NCBI GenBank assembly: GCA_009889585.1
Contig: WUQV01000081.1
Location: forward strand, 1 to 16,809
From: Candidatus Bathyarchaeota archaeon
GTDB taxonomy: Archaea; Thermoproteota; Bathyarchaeia; Bathyarchaeales; WUQV01
Direction: 5' to 3'
Length of the DNA: 16,809 bases
Shown here: positions 7,875 through 14,851 of the stretch, in pieces
Numbering within the stretch: position 1 is the stretch's first letter
How the letters are laid out: each line of letters opens with the position of its first letter
Notes under the pieces: generated by a model
Databases searched by the model: none
What the model was told of the DNA's origin: nothing
Seen by the model: the letters and a program-made list of their open reading frames with translations, nothing else
Program-made: the position numbers and the translations under genes

Positions 7875-8660
7875 ATGCAGGTCTTGAGAAGAATTGAGCA
7901 ACAGGTCGACGTTGTGAAGGAGTTGGGACTTGAGCTTACGTGTGAAAGCAGTTACCGCGGCCTGGAGAGGCTCGTCCAATTGACGATACAAGCTCTCCTC
8001 GACTTAGGGTTAATGGTGCTTTCGGCCATGGGGTTCTCCCCTAAGGGGTACGGCGACGTAGCCTCATTGCTCGGCCAACTCGGCGTGTTGGGTTCAAATG
8101 ACGCTAAATTGCTGAAGGCCATGGCCGGTCTAAGGAACGTGCTTGTTCACGCTTACGTTAGCGTAAGTAGGGAGATCGTCGACAAGGCCTCGAAAAAGCT
8201 GCCTGAGGACGCCACTAAGATCGCAGATAAAATCCTCTCGTCAGCAAGGCAAAGGTTGCGCGATCCGCAAGGGATTACCGATGAAATCATCGACGCCTTA
8301 AGGGAGGTGCTTAAGGATCGAGTTATAGCCGCCTTCATCTTCGGCTCGTGGATTAAGGGTTATGGCCTGAAAGGGGACGTTGACGTAGCCGTTTACCTCG
8401 GAAGACGTCCGGATCCCTACGAAGTTGGAGCCTTAATGGCAGATCTTTGCGATGCATTAGGAAGGGACGACGTCGACTTCTTGGTGATAGACGATTGCGA
8501 TAACGTCGCGTTAGCCTATGAGGCGGTTCAAGGGAGGCCGGTCGTGGGCGATGAGGCCGAAATCCTATGGCTTAGGACGAAGATAGCCTCACAATACATG
8601 GATTATAAGGAGAAGATAAGCCGCATTAAGGCTACAGCCTTTGGAACATCATCGTCTTAA
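7875..8660 (+). CDS. Single-chain HEPN-nucleotidyltransferase toxin-antitoxin protein (HepT-MntA type fusion)
   Basis: This 261-aa protein joins two domains usually encoded by neighbouring genes. Residues about 1-125 form an all-helical HEPN (HepT-like) domain with the RNase motif Rx4HxY as R87, H92 and Y94 (RNVLVHAY). Residues about 138-235 form a minimal nucleotidyltransferase (MntA-like) domain with GS at 157-158, DVD at 168-170 (GDVDVAVY) and a third acidic site near D201 (DDVDFLVIDD). In characterised two-gene systems MntA attaches AMP to the tyrosine of the HEPN motif and so silences the RNase. All the residues needed for that are present here, so self-modification within one chain is a reasonable inference. 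There is no partner gene on either side. Its codons are richer in G/C than those of the transporter operon. Confidence 0.88.
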   Translation: MQVLRRIEQQVDVVKELGLELTCESSYRGLERLVQLTIQALLDLGLMVLSAMGFSPKGYGDVASLLGQLGVLGSNDAKLLKAMAGLRNVLVHAYVSVSREIVDKASKKLPEDATKIADKILSSARQRLRDPQGITDEIIDALREVLKDRVIAAFIFGSWIKGYGLKGDVDVAVYLGRRPDPYEVGALMADLCDALGRDDVDFLVIDDCDNVALAYEAVQGRPVVGDEAEILWLRTKIASQYMDYKEKISRIKATAFGTSSS

Positions 8661-8752
8661 GCCTGCCACGTCTTTATACGAACGGGAAATGCTACATAAA
8701 ACGAAAGCTCTAAGTATCCTTCAGCTAATCCTTCCTCCTCTAAAGGAAAAAC

Positions 8753-8827
8753 AGGCTGATAGTTCAGCCTAGTATGAACGCTTGACTTGCACTTAGGAGG
8801 TCGTGAGTTCGAATACTGCCCGGAGCA
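8753..8827 (+). tRNA. Decayed tRNA-Ala (TGC) pseudogene
   Basis: The segment aligns along its full length with an archaeal tRNA-Ala: TA at positions 8-9, D arm GTTC/GAAC (8762-8765 with 8776-8779) around AGCCTAGTAT, anticodon loop CTTGCAC (8786-8792, anticodon TGC at 8788-8790), variable loop AGGTC, T loop TTCGAAT (8808-8814). The acceptor stem (8753-8759 with 8820-8826) barely pairs. The T stem (GTGAG with ACTGC) has two mismatches next to the loop, including the normally invariant pair. The anticodon stem is held by several G-T pairs. Most differences from a functional gene are C-to-T or G-to-A changes. It is almost certainly non-functional. Confidence 0.7.
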
Positions 8828-9330
8828 TCATCTTAAACTTCTTAGCCTCCCTTCTAATTTTCCTCAAACAGAGCCATGGGCTGAGAAAGGCGAGGAATGG
8901 GATCGGAACCTCATTAAGAGAGTTGGAAGTTGCCTTTCTGACAGCTTCAGCGACCTTTGAGGAAGTACAACTGGTTTTATTGACTTTGTTTAATTCATCT
9001 TATGAAGGAATATCTACGATGAGCGAATGGTCGATGGACTTACGCCCTTGCAAAATTTACCAGTGCGGCAATGTCAGCGGCAATAGGACGGCTGGCTTTA
9101 GCGTGGTTAAATACGCACCGATGCGCGCTGAGGATCAACGACATTAGGGTCAAGATCGCCATAAGCCTTCAGCTCACGTCCATCAAAATCCGAAAAAAAT
9201 TTAACTACCGAAATTTTAGCGTTAGCTCTCGAAGCGCCGAGACCTCCGACCCGCAGAAGGGCTCGGCTTGGGCGCTGCCTCATCTCAAGGGAGAATTGAA
9301 AGTTTCCATCTCATGTAGGGGTTAAAAGCG
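8828..9330. other. Stretch without a recognisable gene
   Basis: I read both strands here and found no protein family, RNA or repeat. Two open frames (8803-9147 and 9071-9325, plus strand) have unconvincing composition; the first starts inside the tRNA remnant and they overlap each other. The stretch may be decayed coding sequence, but I cannot name it. Confidence 0.5.
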
Positions 9331-9343
9331 AGCGAATGAGGCA

Positions 9344-9805
9344 ATGATGATCATGGTTTATTTCGATGGGCTCTGCGAGCCCAAGAACCCCGGAGGGATC
9401 GCGACCTACGGTTTACTCATCTATTTAGATGGCGATAAGGTTCACGAAGACGCCAAAGTCGTCGGAGAAGGCAGCCAAATGAGCAACAATTACGCCGAGT
9501 ACGCTGGCCTTTGCGCCAGCTTGCGATGGCTCATTGAGAACGGCTTGCGGGGCGAACGAATCACTATTCATTCGGACAGCCGCCTCCTTGTAAATCAAAT
9601 GAGAGGCCTGTGGAGGTGCCACGGAGGGCTTTACGTGGAGAAGTTCATCGAGGCTCGCGAGTTAGCTAAGAGGTTCGATAAAATATCGTTCGCTTGGATC
9701 CCGCGAGAGCTTAACGAGGCCGATGCGTTAAGCAGGCGAGCATACGAGGAATATTGCCGAACGAAAGGAATAGAGCCGAAGTACATGGCCAAGAGGAGAG
9801 CATAA
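9344..9805 (+). CDS. rnhA: Type 1 ribonuclease H (RNase HI)
   Basis: The protein cuts the RNA strand of RNA-DNA hybrids and probably helps remove R-loops or primers. At 153 aa it is the normal length of a single-domain archaeal or bacterial RNase HI. The four catalytic acids are visible: D8 in VYFDGLCEPKNPGG, E52 in NNYAEYAGL, D78 in IHSDSRLLV and D127 in NEADALSR. No N-terminal hybrid-binding domain is present. The ATG at 9344 is preceded by GAGG (9339-9342 region) and a TATA-like GTTAAAA (9321-9327). Starts at 9347 or 9353 would lose at most three residues and cannot be excluded. It stands alone, with gaps of several hundred bases on both sides. Confidence 0.93.
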   Translation: MMIMVYFDGLCEPKNPGGIATYGLLIYLDGDKVHEDAKVVGEGSQMSNNYAEYAGLCASLRWLIENGLRGERITIHSDSRLLVNQMRGLWRCHGGLYVEKFIEARELAKRFDKISFAWIPRELNEADALSRRAYEEYCRTKGIEPKYMAKRRA

Positions 9806-10051
9806 GCTAACGCATTAACAATACCTTAATTATGACCTGAGGCATTATAATTGATTAAGCTACTGCCACCTCATCATATTTCATGGTATGTGAACTTAAG
9901 GCTATGCTTAAAAGAGCAAGCTTCCAAGTTTTTGAATCTTGTATTAGGATGGTAAAGCTTCTCATTCCTAAGGATATCGAGTTGTGCAGCCTCCTGAGCC
10001 CTTCTTCGAACTTATTATGTCCAGTTTCGTTTTCATCATGCCGTTTTAATC
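9806..10051. other. Intergenic stretch, nothing recognised
   Basis: Between rnhA and the tRNA-Thr terminator I see no gene. An open frame of 62 codons at 9883-10071 has no family signature and runs into the terminator hairpin, so I do not call it. Confidence 0.5.
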
Positions 10052-10073
10052 GTTTAAAAAATACTTTTTAAAC
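10052..10073 (-). terminator. Inverted repeat with T-run downstream of tRNA-Thr
   Basis: A perfect 9-bp inverted repeat (GTTTAAAAA, loop ATAC, TTTTTAAAC) lies 12 nt beyond the tRNA 3' end. Reading the minus strand it supplies two T-runs, the usual archaeal termination signal. The repeat is A/T-only apart from its ends, so the T-runs matter more than the stem. Confidence 0.55.
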
Positions 10074-10084
10074 TCATTGCTTGA

Positions 10085-10159
10085 AGCCTCGGGCGGGATT
10101 CGAACCCGCGACCACCGGCTTACCAAGCCGATGCTCCAACCTGGCTGAGCTACCGAGGC
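10085..10159 (-). tRNA. tRNA-Thr: tRNA-Thr (anticodon GGT)
   Basis: A complete cloverleaf is readable on the minus strand: acceptor GCCTCGG/CCGAGGC, D stem GCTC/GAGC, anticodon stem TCGGC/GCCGG with loop TTGGTAA (GGT, complement at 10122-10124), T stem GCGGG/CCCGC with loop TTCGAAT, and discriminator T. There is no intron and no encoded CCA. It decodes ACC and ACU threonine codons. Confidence 0.96.
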
Positions 10160-10183
10160 GCTCGTAATGGTTAATGTGAAACG

Positions 10184-10193
10184 GCTTTTATGC
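10184..10193 (-). promoter_or_regulatory. TATA box of tRNA-Thr
   Basis: On the minus strand GCATAAAAGC is centred about 29 nt upstream of the tRNA 5' end, the expected position for an archaeal promoter. Confidence 0.6.
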
Positions 10194-10232
10194 TTTACGC
10201 AATAACGTTAAGCGAACCCTCGGTCATGCCGA

Positions 10233-10886
10233 TTACGCCTTGGAAGTCAGAGGTATCCCCTTAAGCAAGGCAGCTGCCTTGCACGTAAGTGGCTTCGTTA
10301 GCAGGTTGATTAAGTCATCTAACCCGTCGATATCGAGGGCCAACCTTTCGTTACGAACGATCTTAACCTTGAGCGATCGGCTTAAGGCTTCAGCCATATG
10401 CCTACGGAAGCTACTGGGCCCGAACAACGGAGGTATGACGTGAGGCGGCCTTCTTCCAAGCGCATTAGTCCCGCTCCCGTCTAACGAAGGCGCTATTACG
10501 ACGTTCGAAGCCGATAATAACGAAACCACTTCGTCGATGTCGCCTTGAGTTATCAAAGGCAAGTCGGCTGGTAGAACCAAGCTGGCTTGAGCCCCCTTCC
10601 TCACGCAGGCCTCCGTCGCCTGTTGTACGGCTTCGTTAAGCCCTAGGCGCTCCTCCATCAAGGGCTCTGCTCCGTACGAAGCCGCCAAATCGAGGACGAG
10701 TGGATCTACGCTGATGACGAAGGCCTTTTCCACGGCTCGAGAGGATGAAACGGCGCTTAGGACGTCCTCTAACATCGTGAGGACGAGCCTTTCTCTATCG
10801 CGCGAGGACAATGCGCTAGATAACCTCGATTTGGCTTCGCTAACTCGCTTAACAGGCACTATCACGAACGCGGAGCTCAATCCCAT
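10233..10886 (-). CDS. cofC: 2-phospho-L-lactate guanylyltransferase CofC (coenzyme F420 biosynthesis)
   Basis: CofC activates 2-phospho-L-lactate (or, in some lineages, phosphoenolpyruvate or 3-phosphoglycerate) with GTP, giving the intermediate that CofD joins to the deazaflavin Fo on the way to F420. The 217-aa length fits the family. Visible motifs are the nucleotide-binding start VIVPVKRVSEAKSRLS (about 8-23), LVLPADLPLIT (the metal-binding acidic segment, about 102-112), IAPSLDGSGTNAL (about 131-143) and LALDIDGLDDL near the C-terminus. The ATG at 10884-10886 is the first usable start, since an in-frame stop lies four codons upstream. No other F420 gene is in the window. It is transcribed away from the moeA genes. 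Confidence 0.9.
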   Translation of the reverse strand: MGLSSAFVIVPVKRVSEAKSRLSSALSSRDRERLVLTMLEDVLSAVSSSRAVEKAFVISVDPLVLDLAASYGAEPLMEERLGLNEAVQQATEACVRKGAQASLVLPADLPLITQGDIDEVVSLLSASNVVIAPSLDGSGTNALGRRPPHVIPPLFGPSSFRRHMAEALSRSLKVKIVRNERLALDIDGLDDLINLLTKPLTCKAAALLKGIPLTSKA

Positions 10887-10937
10887 CCGCTTTAGCTAGC
10901 GAAAGGCTGTTAACGTCATTACGTGCTCCTCATAAGT

Positions 10938-10951
10938 ACGCTTAAAAGCGT
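10938..10951 (-). promoter_or_regulatory. Palindromic TATA-like element between cofC and moeA
   Basis: ACGCTT-AA-AAGCGT is a 6-bp perfect inverted repeat with a TATA-like centre. It lies about 55-60 nt upstream of the cofC ATG, giving a leader of some 30 nt. Because it is symmetric it could also be an operator. Function inferred only from position. Confidence 0.35.
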
Positions 10952-11013
10952 AGCCGTTGTAACCGCGATGCGTATGGGTACATTCGCACGTTAAACGATC
11001 GACGAAAGGCATG

Positions 11014-11037
11014 CATTTAAGCGAATCGTTTATAACG
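11014..11037 (+). promoter_or_regulatory. Candidate TATA boxes of the moeA pair
   Basis: CATTTAAG (about 11014-11021) sits about 28 nt before the ATG at 11046 and would give a leaderless mRNA from it. GTTTATAAC (about 11028-11036) would start transcription inside that frame and favour the ATG at 11115 instead. Confidence 0.4.
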
Positions 11038-11045
11038 TTAAGCGA

Positions 11046-12374
11046 ATGAAGCTCGATGAAGGTGCATCCAAGCTGACGGAAGAGGGCTTAAGCCTTCCCA
11101 CTGGAAGGAAGGTCATGAGCGGTTTCATCGCCTTAACATCCCTTAAGGACGCCCTTGAGAGGGTTAAGGCCTTAATCAAACTGCCGAAGGCCGAGATAAT
11201 CGACGTACCGCTCGGCGAATCGTTAGGGGCCGTTTTAGCCGAGGACGTAACCGCCCCCGTGGACATGCCTCCGTTCGATAGAAGCGTGGTCGATGGGTAC
11301 GCCGTATCGGCCGAGGAGACGGCTAGCGCCTCGCCGTTAAACCCCATCAGGCTAAAGGTTGTGGGGAAGGCTGAGGCAGGCGACGATCCAACGGCGTTGC
11401 CGGGGGTTCGTGAAGGGGAGGCTTTGGAGGTATTCACAGGAGCACCGATGCCAAGAGGCGCTGATGCCGTCGTAATGGTTGAACATTGCAAGCGGGAAGG
11501 GGATTTCGTGCTAATCCACAAGCCTGTGTTCAAATATCAAAACGTCTCGAGGAGGGGCGAGGACTTCAAGGAAGGGGAGGTTATCGTAAGGAGGGGGACG
11601 AGGGTTAAGCCGTGGCACATAGCGGCCTTGGCGTCGTTCAACATAACGTCAGCGCCCGTGTATAAGCGGCTTAAGGTGGCGATATTATCGACGGGGGAGG
11701 AATTAAGGGAGCTCGGCTCCTCGATTAAGCCCGGCGAAATCGTTAACAGCTCAAGGCCCATGCTTAAGGCCCTTGTTAAGGAAATCGGATGCGAACCAGT
11801 CGATTTAGGCATAGCTGGCGACGACGTTGATGAAATAGCCTCAAAGCTATCGAGCGGCTTGGCAATGGCCGACATCGTAATCGTCACGGGAGGCACGAGC
11901 TTAGGCGAAAGGGACCTCGTCCCCGAGGCCGTAAACAAGCTCGGCAAGCCAGGCGTCATCGTTCATGGGTTGCGCATCAGGCCTGGGAAGCCGACCGGCA
12001 TAGGCGTGATCGACGGCAAGCCCATTTTCATGCTTTCGGGCTTTCCAGTGGCAGCGCTCATAGGATTCGAAGCTGTGGTGAAGGAGGTTATAAGCTGGTT
12101 AACGCGTTCGTATTTCGAACTCCATCCGAAGATCAAGGGGAGGCTCACTAGGCGTATTACGAATTTAACAGGCGTTAGATCGTACGTAAGGGCGAGGGCC
12201 TTCAAGATCGATAATGGTTATGCGATCGAGCCGTTGATGATAACGGGATCAGGTTTGCTTTCCACCCTCACTAAGGCCAACGCCTTAATCATAATCCCAG
12301 AGGATGTAGAAGGGCTCGATGAAGGCGAGGAGGTGGAGGCGATGATAATTCAACCTTTAGAGGCTGTTACGTAA
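11046..12374 (+). CDS. moeA: Molybdopterin molybdenumtransferase MoeA (first of two)
   Basis: MoeA inserts molybdate (or tungstate in many thermophilic archaea) into adenylylated molybdopterin, the last step of Moco/Wco synthesis. The 442-aa protein has the full MoeA order: PPFDRSVVDGYAV (75-87), VFTGAPMPRGADAVVMVEH (129-147), ILSTGEEL (213-220), PGEIVNSSRPML (229-240), VTGGTSLGERD (280-290), GLRIRPGKPTGIG (308-320) and MLSGFPVAAL (329-338). The family usually begins shortly before a segment like FIALTSLKDAL, so the ATG at 11115 (residue 24, preceded by the purine-rich GGAAGGAAGG) may be the real start; residues 1-23 have no family counterpart. It is followed after 10 bp by a second moeA, a tandem arrangement common in archaea and often explained as one enzyme per metal or per cofactor step. 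Confidence 0.92.
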   Translation: MKLDEGASKLTEEGLSLPTGRKVMSGFIALTSLKDALERVKALIKLPKAEIIDVPLGESLGAVLAEDVTAPVDMPPFDRSVVDGYAVSAEETASASPLNPIRLKVVGKAEAGDDPTALPGVREGEALEVFTGAPMPRGADAVVMVEHCKREGDFVLIHKPVFKYQNVSRRGEDFKEGEVIVRRGTRVKPWHIAALASFNITSAPVYKRLKVAILSTGEELRELGSSIKPGEIVNSSRPMLKALVKEIGCEPVDLGIAGDDVDEIASKLSSGLAMADIVIVTGGTSLGERDLVPEAVNKLGKPGVIVHGLRIRPGKPTGIGVIDGKPIFMLSGFPVAALIGFEAVVKEVISWLTRSYFELHPKIKGRLTRRITNLTGVRSYVRARAFKIDNGYAIEPLMITGSGLLSTLTKANALIIIPEDVEGLDEGEEVEAMIIQPLEAVT

Positions 12375-12384
12375 GTGATGAGCG

Positions 12385-14340
12385 TTGGCTTTAGTATACC
12401 ATAGGCTAGTTGACGTTAACGAAGCCCTTAAGATGGTCGAAAGGGCCTTAGGCGGCTTTCGCGCCTTCGGCGTTAAGAAGGTTCCTCTCGTCGATGCGCT
12501 CGATCGCGTTCTCGCCGTTAACGTATACGCCAAGGTCGACTCCCCGCCGTTCGATAGATCAAACGTCGACGGCTACGCTGTGATCGCCCGTGATACCTAC
12601 GGTGCGACGGAGGCTCAACCGATGCCATTGAGGATAGTCGGAAGGGCTGACGTCGGCTTATTGCCGACTATTGAGGTACGAAGCGAAGAGTGCGTCGAGA
12701 TTTCAACAGGCGCTCCTATGCCTCGAGGCGCTGACGCCGTAGTAATGGTTGAGCACACTAAGCGCGTGAGGGACGTCGCTTACGTTTACAGAGCTGTAAC
12801 GCCTGGGGAGAACGTTTCCCAAGCCGGAACGGACGTATGCGCAGGGGATTTAGTGCTAAGGGCTGGTAGGAAGTTAACGCCTAGGGAAATAGCCGTTTTA
12901 GCGGCCGTTGGCTACGGTGATGTCGAGGTATATGAGGGGCCGAGGGTTGCGGTCTTCTCGACGGGCGAGGAATTAGTCGAGCCCGGAAAGGCGTTAGAAG
13001 CTGGGAGGATATACGACGTTAATAGCTACGCCATATGCAGCATGTTAACGGAGGTTGGCGCTGAGGCTTATTTCAAAGGCATCCTTAAGGATGATTATGA
13101 CGTAATGAAGCGAGCCATAAGCGAAGCCTTACGAGAGTACGACGTCATAATCGCCTCAGGGAGCACTTCCGCCGGCTTCGGCGACGTTATGTACAAGGTC
13201 TTTAATGAAATGGGCCCGCCTGGGGTCTTGGTGCATGGGCTTAAGCTTAAGCCAGGGAAACCCACGATTTTGGCCGTAGCGAACGGAAAGCTCCTCGTGG
13301 GCCTCCCCGGGTTTCCATTATCGGCGATTATAGTCTTCATGACCATCGTAAGGCCTATCGTCGAAAGGATGGCTGGCCTCAAGCGCGGTCAAGAGCGGCT
13401 TCAAGTTAATGCCGTGTCGGCCGTCAGGGTGGAAGCCGGTAGGGGCAAAAGGGAGCTCATCCCCGTTCAAATAGTTGGCGCAGAGGACAAGCTGGTCGCC
13501 TATCCTGTATTGGCTGGCTCGGGGGCCGCTACGTCCTTGGCGATATCCGATGGGTTCGTAGAGGTCCCGGAGGATAGGGAGTTCGTCGACGAAGGGGAGG
13601 AAGTGAAGGTAACGCTCCTCTCCCCTAAGCTAAGGATGGCGGACCTTACGATAATCGGAAGCCATTGCCTAGGTATAGACTTAATCATGGAGCTGTTAAA
13701 TGGCGTCGAGTCCAAGGTCATCAACGTAGGGTCTACGACAGGTTGGGCAGCCGTAAGCAAAGGAGAGGCAGATATCGCTGGGACGCACCTCTTGGATGAG
13801 GAAACGATGCGATATAATACGCCGTTCATTGATAGGTTTGAAATGAAGGATAAAGCTGTCGTAGTAAGAGGTTATGCGCGTAAGGTGGGCTTCATCGTCA
13901 AAAAAGGTAATCCGAAGGATATAAAGGGCTTTGAGAGCTTGCTGCGGAATGATATAATAATGATAAATAGGAATAAGGGCTCTGGAATTAGAACGTTAAT
14001 AGATATGAACCTCAAAAGGATCTTAAGGGACAAAGATCCAAGGAATGTAATTAAAGGCTACGATTATGAGGCTAAAACCCATACTGCAGTTGCTGCAGCT
14101 ATAGCTCAAGGAAGAGCTGATGTAGGCATAGCTATTCAAGCCGTATGTAATATGTATGATCTTGATTTTATTGAGATATGCGAGGAGATGTTTGACTTCC
14201 TGATTAGGAAGGATAGGTTGAAGAAAGGATCTGTAAGCGCTTTCTTAAAGATACTTGCATCGGAAGAGTTCAAACGCATTCTCCCCTTAAGGTTGAAAGG
14301 GTATAGAGCGATAGAGGAAACGGGACGGATTGTAGGATAA
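12385..14340 (+). CDS. moeA: MoeA fused to a C-terminal periplasmic-binding-protein-like domain
   Basis: Residues 1-415 are a second complete MoeA: PPFDRSNVDGYAV (54-66), STGAPMPRGADAVVMVEH (107-124), VFSTGEELVEPGK (190-202), SGSTSAGFGDVMYK (258-271), GLKLKPGKPTILA (285-297) and VGLPGFPLSA (305-314). Residues about 420-640 are the PBP-like module found behind some archaeal and bacterial MoeA proteins: SHCLGIDLIMELL, GEADIAGTHLLDEE (460-473), YARKVGFIVKKGNP, NRNKGSGIR (528-536), THTAVAAAIAQGRADVGIAI (565-584). The usual Thr of the GSGTR block is Ile here (I535). The domain probably binds a small ligand and may sense the metal or cofactor; no signal peptide is present, so it acts in the cytoplasm. 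The start is TTG 12385, because a stop lies two codons upstream and the next ATG (12433) cuts into the domain. From about 13800 codons become richer in A/T. Confidence 0.92.
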   Translation: MALVYHRLVDVNEALKMVERALGGFRAFGVKKVPLVDALDRVLAVNVYAKVDSPPFDRSNVDGYAVIARDTYGATEAQPMPLRIVGRADVGLLPTIEVRSEECVEISTGAPMPRGADAVVMVEHTKRVRDVAYVYRAVTPGENVSQAGTDVCAGDLVLRAGRKLTPREIAVLAAVGYGDVEVYEGPRVAVFSTGEELVEPGKALEAGRIYDVNSYAICSMLTEVGAEAYFKGILKDDYDVMKRAISEALREYDVIIASGSTSAGFGDVMYKVFNEMGPPGVLVHGLKLKPGKPTILAVANGKLLVGLPGFPLSAIIVFMTIVRPIVERMAGLKRGQERLQVNAVSAVRVEAGRGKRELIPVQIVGAEDKLVAYPVLAGSGAATSLAISDGFVEVPEDREFVDEGEEVKVTLLSPKLRMADLTIIGSHCLGIDLIMELLNGVESKVINVGSTTGWAAVSKGEADIAGTHLLDEETMRYNTPFIDRFEMKDKAVVVRGYARKVGFIVKKGNPKDIKGFESLLRNDIIMINRNKGSGIRTLIDMNLKRILRDKDPRNVIKGYDYEAKTHTAVAAAIAQGRADVGIAIQAVCNMYDLDFIEICEEMFDFLIRKDRLKKGSVSAFLKILASEEFKRILPLRLKGYRAIEETGRIVG

Positions 14341-14525
14341 TAAGCTTTCTATAGCTTGAAGCAGAGGATAAAAGGGAAGCCGTGCGTTAACGGATCCATT
14401 GGGTTTGTATGTTTGCTTAAGCGAAGATCCTTAAGCGATTGAGGGAGCGGGCCTAGTTCTCAAGTACGAGTTAATACGCTTCAATTAGAGGAGCCTTCCC
14501 TCCCTATTATCAACATTTTAGCAAA

Positions 14526-14534
14526 GTTTATATG
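14526..14534 (+). promoter_or_regulatory. TATA box of vapB
   Basis: GTTTATATG is centred 25 nt before the ATG at 14555. A second box, GTTATACA at about 14539, stands the same distance before the in-frame ATG at 14567. Either gives a leaderless mRNA. Confidence 0.5.
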
Positions 14535-14554
14535 TAGTGTTATACATGGACTAA

Positions 14555-14851
14555 ATGGTGAAATTTATGCCATTCATAATATCAGTCGACGGTCAGGGTC
14601 GGATGGTCTTGCCTAAAGAAGTTAGGCAGGCTTTAGGAATTAAGGGGGGCTCTAGGCTCGTATGCAGGGTTGTTGGAAATAAGGCCATCTTAGAAAGGCT
14701 CTCCGTGGACATGGCTCAAGAGGCCTTTAACAGGCTTGAAGAAATAGCCCCTAGCTTAGAGGTCTCGCTTAACCTTCCTTTCGCATCAGCTAAGCGATTG
14801 ACGTTAAGCTATCGCTTAACGGAGGGCTACCTCTATGCCCTCTTGCCCTAA
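14555..14851 (+). pseudogene. vapB: AbrB-type antitoxin VapB, 3' end replaced by an inserted TnpB element
   Basis: Residues 5-48 form a typical AbrB/SpoVT swapped-hairpin DNA-binding domain (IISVDGQGRMVLPKEVRQALGIKG, then VCRVVGNKAILERL). These bind the operator of their own vapBC operon, while the C-terminal tail covers the VapC active site. The sequence follows the family to about ...RLEEIAPSL (residue 68) and then runs out of family pattern into the inserted element, ending at an unrelated stop at 14851. The missing tail is at 16442-16523. What is translated now is a DNA-binding domain with a foreign tail of about 28 residues, so it could still repress but probably cannot neutralise the toxin. 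The start may be ATG 14555 or ATG 14567. Confidence 0.8.

Noticed and set aside
8803..9147. Open frame of 114 codons, plus strand
   Set aside because: It starts with GTG inside the tRNA-Ala relic, shows no family motif, and overlaps another equally weak frame.
9071..9325. Open frame of 84 codons, plus strand
   Set aside because: No recognisable domain, no promoter or ribosome site in place, and low-complexity basic composition typical of chance translation.
9840..9890. TGATGA box on the minus strand suggesting a C/D box RNA
   Set aside because: No CTGA box follows at a suitable distance on the same strand.
9883..10071. Open frame of 62 codons, plus strand
   Set aside because: It ends inside the A/T-rich terminator hairpin of the tRNA-Thr gene and has no family signature.
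11030..11959. Long minus-strand open frames opposite moeA
   Set aside because: They are shadows caused by G/C-ending codons of moeA; their translations are Ser/Thr/Pro-rich without motifs, whereas the plus strand reads all MoeA motifs.
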